Assembly (NCBI GenBank): GCA_016782825.1
Contig: JADHXT010000002.1
Span: forward strand, 1-37,016
Length of the DNA: 37,016 bases
Reading direction: 5' to 3'
DNA from: Candidatus Brocadiia bacterium
GTDB taxonomy: Bacteria; Planctomycetota; PUPC01; DSUN01
A program made the position numbers and the translations under genes. Under the pieces are notes generated by a model that worked only from the letters and a program-made list of their open reading frames with translations, had not been told where the DNA came from and made no database searches. Below, in pieces: positions 18,130 to 26,284 of the stretch (the stretch's first letter is position 1; every line of letters starts with the position of its first letter).

Positions 18130-19470
18130 CTATCCTGCGGCTTGTCTTGCCTGCTGTTCGGCTCTGCGTTTCGCCAGCTCGGCTTTGCCGAACTTGACCC
18201 AATGAACGATGGGACGCTTGGCGGGGCACACGTAGGCGCAGCCCCCGCACTCGAAGCAGTCGAGGATCGTGGTGGCGGCGATGGCGTCCACGTCGCGCGC
18301 CTCACAGGCGATGCTGATTTCGTTGGGCAGCAGATTCATCGGGCAGGCGTCCACGCAGCGCCCGCAACTGATGCACGCGCGCCACGTGTGGGTCGGCGCG
18401 GCGCGGAGCGCGAGGACGCCCGAGGTGCCCTTGATGACCGGCACGTCGGTGCGGTGTTGGGCGAGGCCCATCATCGGGCCGCCCAGGACGATCTTGCGGA
18501 CGCCGTCGCGCGGCCGGGCGTCGTCGAGCACGTGGCGGATCGGCGTGCCCAGGCGCACCCGCAGATTGGCCGGGCGCTTCACGCCGTCGCCGGCCACGGT
18601 GAGCACGCGGTCCACCAGCGGGCGGTTGCTGCACGCGGCCTGGCGGATGGCCAGTGCGGTGGCCACGTTGTGCACCACCACGCCCACTTCGAGGGGCAGG
18701 CCGACGGCGGGCACGCGGCGGCCCGTGAGGGCCACGATGAGCTGCTTCTCGGCGCCCTGCGGATACTTCACCCTGCAAAGCTCCACGGCGATGCCGGTGC
18801 CCTCGGCGGCGCGCCGCAGCACGTCGGCTGCGTCGCGCTTGTTGGCCTCGATGCCGATGTACAGATGCTTCGCGTCCACGGTGCGGGCGATGAGCTGGAG
18901 CCCCTCGACGATCTCCTCGGCCTGCTCGAGCATGAGGCGGTAGTCGCAGGTGAGGTAGGGCTCGCACTCGGCGCCGTTGAGGATCACGGTGTCGATGGGC
19001 TTGTCGGGCGGCGGGCTGAGCTTCACGTGGGTGGGGAAGGCGGCGCCGCCCATGCCCACGATGCCCGCGGCCTGGATGCGGTCTTTGATGGCCGCGGCGT
19101 CGAGGCCCCCCGGGTCGGTCTCGTCCAGCAGCCCGTCCACCCAGGTGTCTTGGCCGTCGTTCTGGAGCACGACGGAGAGGACGGGCGAGCCGAAGGGGTG
19201 GGGCCGCGGCTCCACGGCCACCACTTCGCCGGAAACCGAGGCGTGCACTCGCGCGGACACGAAGCGCCGGGGGTTCTCCGGGTCGGGCGTCCCCACCACC
19301 TGGCCGAGGCACACCGCGTCGCCCTTCTTCACCGTGGGCACGCACGGCACGCCGATGTGCTGCACCATGGGCAGCACCACCTGGGCCGGCACGGGGAGGC
19401 AGCGGATGGCCTGGCCCTTGCTCCGCTCCTTGTGGTCGTGCGGGTGGAATCCTCCAGGGAAGGTCCTCAT
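18130..19470 (-). CDS. rnfC: Rnf complex subunit C (iron-sulfur, NADH-binding)
   Basis: A 446-residue RnfC, the peripheral subunit that binds NAD(H) and FMN. It begins TFPGGFHPHDHKERS, then has GIVGMGGAAFPTHVKL, LNGAECEPYLTCDYRLML, the TAVALTGRRVP-type segment and KIVLGGPMMGLA. Two [4Fe-4S] motifs are intact: CISCGRCVDACP (366-377) and CFECGGCAYVCP (405-416). The ATG at 19470 gives the standard N terminus; its ribosome binding site is weak (GGGAT). The upstream alaC gene ends 31 bases away, so co-transcription is likely. Confidence 0.94.
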   Translation of the reverse strand: MRTFPGGFHPHDHKERSKGQAIRCLPVPAQVVLPMVQHIGVPCVPTVKKGDAVCLGQVVGTPDPENPRRFVSARVHASVSGEVVAVEPRPHPFGSPVLSVVLQNDGQDTWVDGLLDETDPGGLDAAAIKDRIQAAGIVGMGGAAFPTHVKLSPPPDKPIDTVILNGAECEPYLTCDYRLMLEQAEEIVEGLQLIARTVDAKHLYIGIEANKRDAADVLRRAAEGTGIAVELCRVKYPQGAEKQLIVALTGRRVPAVGLPLEVGVVVHNVATALAIRQAACSNRPLVDRVLTVAGDGVKRPANLRVRLGTPIRHVLDDARPRDGVRKIVLGGPMMGLAQHRTDVPVIKGTSGVLALRAAPTHTWRACISCGRCVDACPMNLLPNEISIACEARDVDAIAATTILDCFECGGCAYVCPAKRPIVHWVKFGKAELAKRRAEQQARQAAG

Positions 19471-19501
19471 AGCGATCCCAACTTGGGTCCGGCGGGTGGT
19501 G

Positions 19502-20764
19502 TCATCCCAGCGCGTGCTTGATCTGGCGCACGGCCTGGCGGATGCGATCCTCGTTTTCCACGAGGGCGATGCGCAGGTAGCCCTCGCCGTTCTCGCCGAA
19601 GCCCCGGCCGGGGGCCACCGCCACTTCGGCCTCGCGCATGAGCTTGAGAGCAAACTCGATGGAGCCCATCTCGCACCACGGCTCGGGGATGGGCACCCAG
19701 GCGAACATGGAGGCCTTGGGCGGCTTCACGTCCCACCCAATGCGCTGGAGGCCGCGGCACAGGCAGTCGCGGCGGCGCTGGTAGACCTCGGCCTGCTCGC
19801 GGGCCAGGCCGCCGCAATGGCGGAAGGCGATGATGGCGGCGATCTGGAGGGCCTGGAAGATGCCGTAGTCGTAATAGCCCTTGATCTTGGCCAGCGCACG
19901 CACCATCTCGGGGTGGCCCGCGCAGAAGCCGATGCGCCAGCCGGCCATGTTGAACTGCTTGCTCATGGTGATGAACTCGCAGCCCACGTCCTTGGCGCCG
20001 GGCACCTGGAGGAAGCTCGGGGCCTGGTAGCCGTCGAAGGTCGTCTCGGCGTAGGCCAGGTCGCTGATCACCAGGATGCCGAACCGCTTGGCGATGCGCA
20101 CGATCTCCTCGTAGAAGCCCAGCTCCACGGTCATCGTCGTGGGGTTGTGCGGGAAGTTGAGGATGAGCACCTTGGGCCGTGGGTAGATGTGCTCGAGGGC
20201 GTAGACGATGTGGCCGACAAACTCGTCCTGGTCCTCGCTCAGCGGCACGCTGATCACGTTGGCGCCGGCGAGGGCCACGGCGTAGACGTGGATGGGGAAG
20301 GCGGGGCTGGGCACGAGAGCCGTGTCGCCGGAGCCCAGGAGGGCGAGGCACAGGTGGCTGAAGCCCTCCTTCGAGCCGATGGTGGCGATGATCTCGTCCT
20401 CGGGATCGAGGTCGACGTCCCACAGGCGCTGGTAGTAGCGTGCCGCCTCGCGGCGCAGGTTGAACAGGCCGGTGGAGACTGAGTAGCGGTGGTTGCGCGG
20501 CTCTTGCGCGGCCTCGCACAGCTTGTCCACCACGATTTGCGGCGTGGCGTCCCGGGGGTTGCCCATCCCCAGGTCGATGATGTCGGCGCCGCCCTGACGC
20601 AGCGCGTGCTTCATGGCGTTGAGCCGGCCGAAGAGATAGGGCGGGAGGCGGCGGAGCCGGTTCGAGACGTCGATCGTGTAGTCGTCGGTGGTGTCGATGC
20701 GCACCATGGCCGCTTGGTCGAGCAGTTCGGCGGCGCGGCGGCCTCGTGGGGCTTTCCGGGTCAT
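19502..20764 (-). CDS. alaC: PLP aminotransferase, AlaC-like (glutamate-pyruvate)
   Basis: A 420-residue class I aminotransferase. The order RLPPYLFGRLNAMK, IIDLGMGNPRDATP, IIATIGSKEGFSHL, NFPHNPTTMTVELGF, SDLAYAETTFDGY, SKQFNMAGWRIGF and IPEPWCEMGSIEFA follows E. coli AlaC closely from memory. Lys269 in SKQFNMAG is the PLP lysine. AlaC makes alanine from pyruvate and glutamate. An LL-diaminopimelate aminotransferase of the related DapL type is the main alternative. ATG 20764 is 54 bases from the -10 box; the ATG at residue 20 is also possible, and neither has a strong ribosome binding site. It heads the run that includes rnfCDG, scpB and folP. Confidence 0.82.
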   Translation of the reverse strand: MTRKAPRGRRAAELLDQAAMVRIDTTDDYTIDVSNRLRRLPPYLFGRLNAMKHALRQGGADIIDLGMGNPRDATPQIVVDKLCEAAQEPRNHRYSVSTGLFNLRREAARYYQRLWDVDLDPEDEIIATIGSKEGFSHLCLALLGSGDTALVPSPAFPIHVYAVALAGANVISVPLSEDQDEFVGHIVYALEHIYPRPKVLILNFPHNPTTMTVELGFYEEIVRIAKRFGILVISDLAYAETTFDGYQAPSFLQVPGAKDVGCEFITMSKQFNMAGWRIGFCAGHPEMVRALAKIKGYYDYGIFQALQIAAIIAFRHCGGLAREQAEVYQRRRDCLCRGLQRIGWDVKPPKASMFAWVPIPEPWCEMGSIEFALKLMREAEVAVAPGRGFGENGEGYLRIALVENEDRIRQAVRQIKHALG

Positions 20765-20817
20765 GGGCCTATCTGCTACAGGGGACGGGAGGCACGCAGT
20801 CTTCTGTATCGCTGCGG

Positions 20818-20846
20818 ATTATAGCAGAGGCGCCATGACCGGTCAA
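20818..20846 (-). promoter_or_regulatory. Strong promoter of alaC (and probably the rnf run)
   Basis: On the minus strand, TTGACC (20846-20841), a 17-base spacer and TATAAT (20823-20818). The -10 is perfect. It is the only strong promoter seen for the six-gene minus-strand run down to folP. Confidence 0.75.
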
Positions 20847-20870
20847 CCCCCTTGGTTGGCTCGTGCATGA

Positions 20871-20902
20871 GAGAGGCCGCCCCGGCGGTGGGACGGCCTC
20901 TC
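20871..20902 (-). terminator. Hairpin terminator after the PEP-CTERM gene
   Basis: A perfect 9-bp stem: GAGAGGCCG (20871-20879) with CGGCCTCTC (20894-20902), around a GC-rich loop that can pair further. It lies 30 bases after the stop codon of the PEP-CTERM gene and before the alaC promoter. There is no U tract. Confidence 0.6.
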
Positions 20903-20931
20903 GTCGTCTGTGGCGAAAACTCGATGAGGGC

Positions 20932-22410
20932 TCAGGCCTTGCGGCGGCGACGGTACCGCCGCGCGAGGGCCAGGCCGCCCATGCCGAGGAGCATGGCCGT
21001 GCCGGGCTCGGGCGTGTAGGTGATGGTGAGGGCGAAGTTGTCGATGTACACGAAGCTCTCCGTGCCGTTCCAGTAGTCGGTTTCATACACCGCCAGCACG
21101 AGGTCTTCGCCGATGTGCTGGTTGAGCGCGCCCACCAGGTCGTCCACCTGCAAGTCGGTGAGTGTCATGCCCACCCACGAGAAGAGGTCGCCCTGGTAGC
21201 CGCCCTGGAGCAACTGGGTGACCCACAGCGCGCCGATGTTGGCGGCCGAAGTGGGGTTGTCGTTGGCGTCGAGGAGCGATTGGCCGGGCTGCCGGGCCTC
21301 CCAGGCGGTGGCGTCGAAGAGCGCCAGGCCGATCATGGGCGCACGGGTGCTGTTAGGCGAGTTGCGCTGGAGGTCGAAGGAGAGTGCCACGTCGGTCACC
21401 AGGTCGCCGGCCGACGGGGCGAGACGCTGCCCGAGGAAGGCAAGGGCGCGGTTGGACGTGGAGGTGGTCTGCACAGCCACGAAGCTGCCCGGATGCCCAC
21501 CTGTGGTGTGGCCGAGGAAGGTGGTGTTGGACGTGATGGAGAAGGCGAGGTTCACGGGGTCGCCCGTGTTCATCTGCATGCGCGCCACTTCCCACGGGCC
21601 GTCGCTGGTGCCGTCGCCGGCGAAGGCGGTGGTGGCGTCGAAGCCGGTGTCGGCAAACTGCACGATGCCGTCGCCGGGCTCCGCGATCTTGAGGCGCAGG
21701 AAGGGCGATCCGTAGGTGGGGTGTTCCTTGGACGCGAAGCCGAGGTTGTGGCTGCCGGTGTTGCCGTTCACATTGTTGCGGGTGAGGGCCACGGTCACGA
21801 GGCCGTCGGTGTCGCTCGTGACGAACTGGGTGAAGGTGGGGGTGCCAAAGGCGATGACAGCGCCGGCCGCGCCATCGGGGCCGCCCCAGCCGTTGACGCC
21901 GCTGGGCACGGTGAGGTCGCCGAATTCGGTCATGGGCGGGCTGGCCATGCTGCTGCCGCTGCTGTTGTTGCCGGGCGCGTTGTTCCAGTCGATTTCGCCG
22001 GCCGGGCTGTCGCCGGTGCCGCCGTTGCCTTCGACCCAGGCTTCGCCGGCGTGGCCGTCGGCGAGGCCCCACACGTCCACGGTCCAGCCGCCGGGCGCGT
22101 TGTTGTTGCTCACGGTCTGCACGAGGGCCACGTCGTACACCTGGCTCAGGTCGATGCCGGTGAGGTCGAAGCGCAGGTAGCCCTTACGGGTGTAGCTGTT
22201 GTTCGTCCCGGAATCCTTGATGTACACGTTGGCTTCCTGCCCGTGGTTCAGGTCGGCATTCGAGCCACCGCGGATGTAGGAGTCGGCACCGGCTCCATCG
22301 CCGGTGTGCACGGTGATCACAGTGGCGTCTGCGGGGGTTGCCAGCAGCACCAGCGCCACGGCTCCACATACCAGCGCGAACACACTTCTGGCCATCGTTT
22401 GCGTTCTCAT
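20932..22410 (-). CDS. PEP-CTERM sorted exported protein with DNRLRE/CBM96-like domain
   Basis: A 492-residue secreted protein. Residues 1-29 are a signal peptide (FALVCGAVALVLLATPADA). Residues about 30-215 resemble the DNRLRE/CBM96-type beta-sandwich (DSYIRGGSNADLNHG, then KGYLRFDLTGI, WNNAPG). The middle region is beta-rich and of unknown family. The C terminus is the sorting signal TPEPGTAMLLGMGGLALARR: PEP motif, a hydrophobic helix and a basic tail. This signal is processed by an exosortase, not present in the window. ATG 22410 has AGGAG 10 bases upstream. The gene has a long, hairpin-rich leader and a hairpin after the stop. It may be a surface or matrix protein that binds carbohydrate. 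Confidence 0.9.
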   Translation of the reverse strand: MRTQTMARSVFALVCGAVALVLLATPADATVITVHTGDGAGADSYIRGGSNADLNHGQEANVYIKDSGTNNSYTRKGYLRFDLTGIDLSQVYDVALVQTVSNNNAPGGWTVDVWGLADGHAGEAWVEGNGGTGDSPAGEIDWNNAPGNNSSGSSMASPPMTEFGDLTVPSGVNGWGGPDGAAGAVIAFGTPTFTQFVTSDTDGLVTVALTRNNVNGNTGSHNLGFASKEHPTYGSPFLRLKIAEPGDGIVQFADTGFDATTAFAGDGTSDGPWEVARMQMNTGDPVNLAFSITSNTTFLGHTTGGHPGSFVAVQTTSTSNRALAFLGQRLAPSAGDLVTDVALSFDLQRNSPNSTRAPMIGLALFDATAWEARQPGQSLLDANDNPTSAANIGALWVTQLLQGGYQGDLFSWVGMTLTDLQVDDLVGALNQHIGEDLVLAVYETDYWNGTESFVYIDNFALTITYTPEPGTAMLLGMGGLALARRYRRRRKA

Positions 22411-22434
22411 CTCGTCGGTCTCCTCTCGGTCATC

Positions 22435-22497
22435 GAACCCTTCGCGGGTCCACGGTGTGGCCTTGGGACGCCTTCGGGCGCTCCCTGGTTTCGGGAG
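22435..22497 (-). other. Tandem hairpins in the leader of the PEP-CTERM gene
   Basis: Read on the minus strand, three short stem-loops follow one another just before the ribosome binding site: CTCCC/GGGAG (22497-22493 with 22485-22481), CGCC/GGCG (22480-22477 with 22472-22469, CGAA tetraloop) and GACCC/GGGTT (22450-22446 with 22440-22436). The whole leader from the candidate promoter is about 215 bases. A regulatory RNA role is possible; no known riboswitch was recognised. Confidence 0.35.
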
Positions 22498-22615
22498 AAG
22501 CTTCTTTCCTCCTCTTCTCTGTGGTCTTGTGGTTGGGTCGGAAACAGTGTTGGCTGCTCTGATCGGGGCCTCCAGGCTTGCGCTCTTAGGACGCGCACAA
22601 CAACACGCAACCCGA

Positions 22616-22629
22616 GCGGAGTTCTCCGC
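22616..22629. repeat. Inverted repeat downstream of the PEP-CTERM promoter
   Basis: GCGGAG (22616-22621) and CTCCGC (22624-22629) with a two-base gap. It sits about where transcription of the PEP-CTERM gene would start, so it may be an operator. Confidence 0.3.
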
Positions 22630-22635
22630 GGGGCG

Positions 22636-22665
22636 ATCATACAGTATACATAACTGGCCAGTGAA
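22636..22665 (-). promoter_or_regulatory. Candidate promoter of the PEP-CTERM gene
   Basis: On the minus strand, TTCACT (22665-22660), an 18-base spacer and TATGAT (22641-22636). The spacer also holds TATACT. Two perfect 10-bp palindromes lie in or next to it: ACTGGCCAGT (22653-22662) and GGGCTAGCCC (22666-22675), the latter across the stop codon of the oxidoreductase gene. Confidence 0.45.
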
Positions 22666-22668
22666 GGG

Positions 22669-23997
22669 CTAGCCCAATTTCCACGGCGCGCGGTAGACGG
22701 GCACGCAGGCGCGGGCCGCCTCGGCGTCGCCCACCACGGCCTCGGTCTTGGGGTCGAACTGGATGGAGCGGCCCAGCTTGAGCGCGGCATTGGCCAGGCA
22801 GAGCGGCACGTTCACCTTGTGGTGGTAGGCCACGTTGCAGCTCGTGGGCTGGCGGCTCTTTATGCTGTCGAGCAGCTCGCGGTGGTGCCCCACCGACGGC
22901 GGCAGCTTGGGCTCGGCCGGCACTTCGAGCTTGGCGGCCACCCCAGCCTCCGGCACGATCTTGTGCATGCCGTAGTCGCAGTAGAGCGTGGCGTTCTCGC
23001 CGTGGAAATATATTCCGAGGCGGCGGGTCTTGCCCCCCTTGCCCTGGAAGTCCCAGCCGTAGCTGTTCGCCGTGTTCATCATCCACGTCATGGTGAGGCC
23101 GGGGTATTGGAAGAGGGCTTCCTGCACGTCGGGGCTGTCGCCGTCGTCGTCGGTCACGTAGCGGCCGCCCGAGCAGCTCGCCTGGGTGGGCAGGCCGAGC
23201 CCGAGCGCCCACACCGGCAGGTCCACGATGTGGGGGGCCATGCCCGGCATCCAGCCGCCGCTGAAGCCCATGAACGAGCAGTGGTGGAAGGCGCCGCGGA
23301 GCATGTTCGGGCGGAACGGCACCATCTGGGCGGGGCCGACGAACATCTCCCAGTCCAGCCCCTTCGGCGGCGGGCTTTCGGGCGACTTGCCGATGCCTTT
23401 GGTGCCGGTGTTCATGTTCCAGAAGGTGCGCACGGTGCTGATCTTGCCCAGCACGCCGGAGCGCACGATCTCCACCACGCGGCGGTAGTTGGGCGTGGCG
23501 TGGATCTGGGTGCCCACCTGGGTGATGCGCTTGCCGGCCGCGGCGGCCTTGACGATGGCCTTGCTCTCCTCCACGTACATCGTCATGGGCTTTTCGATGT
23601 ACATGTCGCGGCCGCTCTGGAGCACGGCCAGGCCGATGAGCGCGTGCCAGTGCGGCGGGGGCGCCACCACCACGGCATCGATGTCCTTGCGTTCGAGCAG
23701 CTTGCGGTAGTCGCCGTAGGCCTGCACCTTCTGGCCCTTGCGCGCGCAGCGGGCCATGGCCGCCTTGATCTTCGGCTCGTGTACGTCGCAGATGGCCACA
23801 AACCGCGTGTCCTTCTGGCCGAGGAACGCGCCCTGGAGGCCGCCGCCCATGGGGCCGATGCCGATGGAGGCCATGGCGATGGTATCGCTGGGCGGCGCCT
23901 TGCCCTCGGCGCCGAGCACCTTGGCCGCGAGGCCGATGCCCACGGCCGCATTCACCGCGCCGCCGAGAAATCGCCGCCGGGTCGAATGAGACTTCAT
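22669..23997 (-). CDS. Gfo/Idh/MocA-family oxidoreductase with Tat signal
   Basis: A 442-residue NAD(P)-dependent oxidoreductase of the Gfo/Idh/MocA family, which act on sugars and their derivatives. Residues 1-30 are a twin-arginine signal (STRRRFLGG followed by a hydrophobic stretch), so the protein is exported folded with its cofactor. The Rossmann domain starts near 40 (ASIGIGPMGGGLQGAFLG) and has the catalytic EKP (135-137). The second domain contains GFSGGWMPGMAPHIVDLPVWALGLG. Exported members of this type are abundant in planctomycetes, near sulfatases and glycosidases. ATG 23997 has AGGAG eight bases upstream. The substrate is unknown. Confidence 0.9.
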   Translation of the reverse strand: MKSHSTRRRFLGGAVNAAVGIGLAAKVLGAEGKAPPSDTIAMASIGIGPMGGGLQGAFLGQKDTRFVAICDVHEPKIKAAMARCARKGQKVQAYGDYRKLLERKDIDAVVVAPPPHWHALIGLAVLQSGRDMYIEKPMTMYVEESKAIVKAAAAGKRITQVGTQIHATPNYRRVVEIVRSGVLGKISTVRTFWNMNTGTKGIGKSPESPPPKGLDWEMFVGPAQMVPFRPNMLRGAFHHCSFMGFSGGWMPGMAPHIVDLPVWALGLGLPTQASCSGGRYVTDDDGDSPDVQEALFQYPGLTMTWMMNTANSYGWDFQGKGGKTRRLGIYFHGENATLYCDYGMHKIVPEAGVAAKLEVPAEPKLPPSVGHHRELLDSIKSRQPTSCNVAYHHKVNVPLCLANAALKLGRSIQFDPKTEAVVGDAEAARACVPVYRAPWKLG

Positions 23998-24047
23998 GCT
24001 GCTGCTCCTGCTGTCAGAGGACGCGAGGCACCCACCGTGCGCTGCCC

Positions 24048-24076
24048 AGTGTGGCGCATTCGCGCCCAGAGGTCAA
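24048..24076 (-). promoter_or_regulatory. Candidate promoter of the Gfo/Idh gene
   Basis: On the minus strand, TTGACC (24076-24071), a 17-base spacer and CACACT (24053-24048), about 50 bases before the start codon. The -35 is good and the -10 is weak. The 354 bases between 23998 and 24354 hold no gene, only this and the next promoter. Confidence 0.4.
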
Positions 24077-24133
24077 GGCCAGCCCGAGCTGAGGCGCCGC
24101 CGAGTTCCTGGCCCCGTCTTGCCCAACAAGGTC

Positions 24134-24162
24134 TTGACTTCCCCGCGCCGCGGTGATACGCT
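24134..24162 (+). promoter_or_regulatory. Candidate promoter of the small membrane protein gene
   Basis: TTGACT (24134-24139), a 17-base spacer and TACGCT (24157-24162). The leader to the ATG at 24355 would be about 185 bases, which is long; no gene was seen in it. Confidence 0.35.
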
Positions 24163-24354
24163 GCGTTCTGGACACAGCAAGCCACGCCTTGCAAGGGGGG
24201 CAGGAGGAGCTACGGTGGGTGTTTCCCGGATTACGGGCGCGTCCTGTGCGACGATGCCGAGTAGATGTCTGGATCATCCCGCTCCGCCACCCGCTTCCGG
24301 CCTGACAGGCTTGCTCATAGATGTCTCTCGACTGTTCCGAAGGAGGATCGAGTG

Positions 24355-24594
24355 ATGGGACGCCCCCCGGATAAAGCAGCGCTTTACAGAACGGCGGCAG
24401 TGCTCTCGTGCATAGGGGCAGGGGGCTTCGTCGCTGTCGCGGCCCTTGGGCGGTGCCCGGCCCTTGCAGTCGGCGTGGCAGCGCTCAACCTGTCAATAGC
24501 CGCGCTGATGTTCGTCCTGTCCCGGCGGTGCGCGAGGAGACTCCGGAGGGACAGCGCCAGAGCTCGACCAAGTAATCGGGGGACACCTTACTGA
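24355..24594 (+). CDS. Small two-helix membrane protein, unknown
   Basis: A 79-residue protein preceded by one of the best ribosome binding sites in the window: AAGGAGG at 24340-24346, eight bases before the ATG. Two hydrophobic segments (AVLSCIGAGGFVAVAALG, then ALAVGVAALNLSIAALMFVLS) are followed by an arginine-rich tail. The frame extends upstream to 24265 but the ribosome binding site decides for 24355. The last seven codons lie in a sequence that resembles a REP-type element (see 24571-24604), so the original C terminus may have been replaced. The family is not recognised. Confidence 0.6.
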   Translation: MGRPPDKAALYRTAAVLSCIGAGGFVAVAALGRCPALAVGVAALNLSIAALMFVLSRRCARRLRRDSARARPSNRGTPY

Positions 24595-24604
24595 ACTATT
24601 GACT
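24571..24604. repeat. Possible REP/TnpA-associated repeat element
   Basis: The stretch starts AGTAATCGGGGGACACC and continues TTACTGAACTATTGAC. AGTAA (24571-24575) and TTACT (24588-24592) are inverted. It recalls the GGGGACACC-A/T-TACTTAATTATTGA-type sequences found around Y1 (REP-associated tyrosine) transposase elements. This is memory-based; no transposase gene is present. Confidence 0.3.
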
Positions 24605-24707
24605 CAAGGCCGCGACGGTGGACCCGGAGGACGGGGCCACTTGCTTCAAGTATGACCAGCGGGGTGTGGTCCGGTGACGTGAGTTTCCTACGTCGGCCTG
24701 CTCTTGG

Positions 24708-24735
24708 GATACGCACCGTGCCCGCCGTGCGTATC
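24708..24735. terminator. Hairpin between the small membrane gene and the sulfatase
   Basis: A perfect 9-bp stem, GATACGCAC (24708-24716) with GTGCGTATC (24727-24735), around a 10-base loop. There is no U tract. The 256 bases from 24595 to 24850 contain no gene, only this hairpin and the sulfatase promoter. Confidence 0.45.
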
Positions 24736-24794
24736 TCCCTGCCTCTTATTCACTTCCGGCCACCGCAGTCGCCGCGAGCCGCACGGGTTCACGC

Positions 24795-24822
24795 TTGCGC
24801 CGCGGCCCGCACAGGCTATACT
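24795..24822 (+). promoter_or_regulatory. Promoter of the sulfatase gene
   Basis: TTGCGC (24795-24800), a 16-base spacer and TATACT (24817-24822), about 28 bases before the ATG. It excludes the long upstream in-frame extension from 24704. Confidence 0.55.
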
Positions 24823-24850
24823 TGAGGCAACACACTCCCGGAGGACGGCC

Positions 24851-26251
24851 ATGGCCAATTGTTCTGCATCGCGGCGGCGATTCCTCACGACCCTCGGCTG
24901 GGGCGCGGGGGCGCTGGCGCTTCGTGGCCTGGCACGCACGACGGAGGCCGCCGACAAGAAGCCCAACTTCGTGATCATCCTGGCCGACGACATGGGCTAC
25001 GGCGACTCGAGCGTGTACGACGGCTGGATCAACACGCCCCACATGGAACGCCTCGCCGCCGAGGGGCTGAAGTTCACCGACTTCCATTCCAGCGGCGTGG
25101 TGTGCAGCCCCACCCGCGCCGGCCTCATGACGGGCCGCTACCAGCAGCGGGCCGGCGTGCCCGGCGTGATCAATGCCGACCCCAAGGTGGCCGCTCACCA
25201 CACCGGCCTCCAGACCACCGAGGTGGTGTTCCCCAAGCTGCTCAAGCAGGCCGGCTACACGTGCGGCATCTTCGGCAAGTGGCACCTCGGCTACGAGAAG
25301 AAGTACAACCCCCTCTACCACGGCTTCGACGTTTTCCGCGGCTTCGTGAGCGGCAACATCGATTACGCCTCGCACTACGATCGCATGGGCATGTACGACT
25401 GGTGGGATGGCCTCGAGCACGCCAAGGAGGACGGCTACTCCACACACCTCATCACCCGCCACGCCGTGGAGTTCATCGAGCGAAACCAGCGGCGCCCGTT
25501 CTGTTGCTACGTGCCCCACGAGGCCGTGCACACCCCGCTCCAGGGGCCGAAGGACCCGCCCGTGCGCGGGCCGAACAAGGCGAAGGGCCGCAAGGTGGAC
25601 GCCAAGCGCGCCTACCGCGAGATGATGGGGGCCATGGACGACAGCATCGGCGCCATCGTGGCCGCTCTGCGGCGCCTCGGCCTGGCCGACAACACGCTGG
25701 TGGTCTTCTTCTCCGACAACGGCGGCACCCGCTACGGCTCGAACGCCCCGCTCCGCGGCGGCAAGGGCACCGTGTGGGAGGGCGGCCACCGCGAGCCCGC
25801 CATCGGCTGGTGGCCCGGCCGCATCAAGCCCGGCACCGTCACCGACCAGCTCTGCATCAGCCTCGACGTGATGCCCACGCTCCTCGAGCTGGCCGGCGTG
25901 CCCGTGCCCGCGGGCCACACGCTCGACGGTGTGAGCCTGGCCCCGCTGCTGCTGGAGGGCAAGCCGCTCGGCAAGCGTCAGCTCTTCTGGAACGGCCGCG
26001 CCATGCGCGACGGGCAGTGGAAGCTCGTGCTCGGCGGCAGAGGTGGGGACGGCGTCGGCCTCTACGACCTGTCGAAGGACATCGGCGAGAAGACCAACCT
26101 CGCCGCCCAGCACCCCGAGCGGGTGGTGGCCATGCGCGCCGCCGTCGCGGCCTGGGACAAGGACGTGGCCGCCGGCGCCACCCGCCAGCCGCCGCCTCCG
26201 CCGGGCGCCGTGGAGCGCCCCAAGCGGCGCCAGGCGAAGAAGGCGCGGTAG
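24851..26251 (+). CDS. Arylsulfatase A-type sulfatase with Tat signal
   Basis: A 466-residue sulfatase. Residues 1-34 are a twin-arginine signal (SRRRFLTTLG). The active site motif CSPTR (Cys85-Arg89) holds the cysteine converted to formylglycine, so a formylglycine-generating enzyme is needed elsewhere. Metal ligands are visible in ILADDMGYGD (Asp46, Asp47) and FFSDNGG; the substrate-pocket segment GKWHLG is also present. The C-terminal subdomain ends in a proline- and lysine-rich tail. ATG 24851 has GGAGG close upstream. Sulfatases of this kind remove sulfate from polysaccharides or glycosaminoglycans in the periplasm; the particular substrate cannot be told. It fits the nearby exported oxidoreductase and beta-helix genes. 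Confidence 0.95.
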   Translation: MANCSASRRRFLTTLGWGAGALALRGLARTTEAADKKPNFVIILADDMGYGDSSVYDGWINTPHMERLAAEGLKFTDFHSSGVVCSPTRAGLMTGRYQQRAGVPGVINADPKVAAHHTGLQTTEVVFPKLLKQAGYTCGIFGKWHLGYEKKYNPLYHGFDVFRGFVSGNIDYASHYDRMGMYDWWDGLEHAKEDGYSTHLITRHAVEFIERNQRRPFCCYVPHEAVHTPLQGPKDPPVRGPNKAKGRKVDAKRAYREMMGAMDDSIGAIVAALRRLGLADNTLVVFFSDNGGTRYGSNAPLRGGKGTVWEGGHREPAIGWWPGRIKPGTVTDQLCISLDVMPTLLELAGVPVPAGHTLDGVSLAPLLLEGKPLGKRQLFWNGRAMRDGQWKLVLGGRGGDGVGLYDLSKDIGEKTNLAAQHPERVVAMRAAVAAWDKDVAAGATRQPPPPPGAVERPKRRQAKKAR

Positions 26252-26284
26252 CCGGTGAACCCAAGTCTCAAAGGGCGATGATGC

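Noticed and set aside
22411..22668. Cyclic-di-GMP (GEMM) riboswitch in the leader of the PEP-CTERM gene
   Set aside because: The leader is structured, but the conserved GEMM core sequences were not found.
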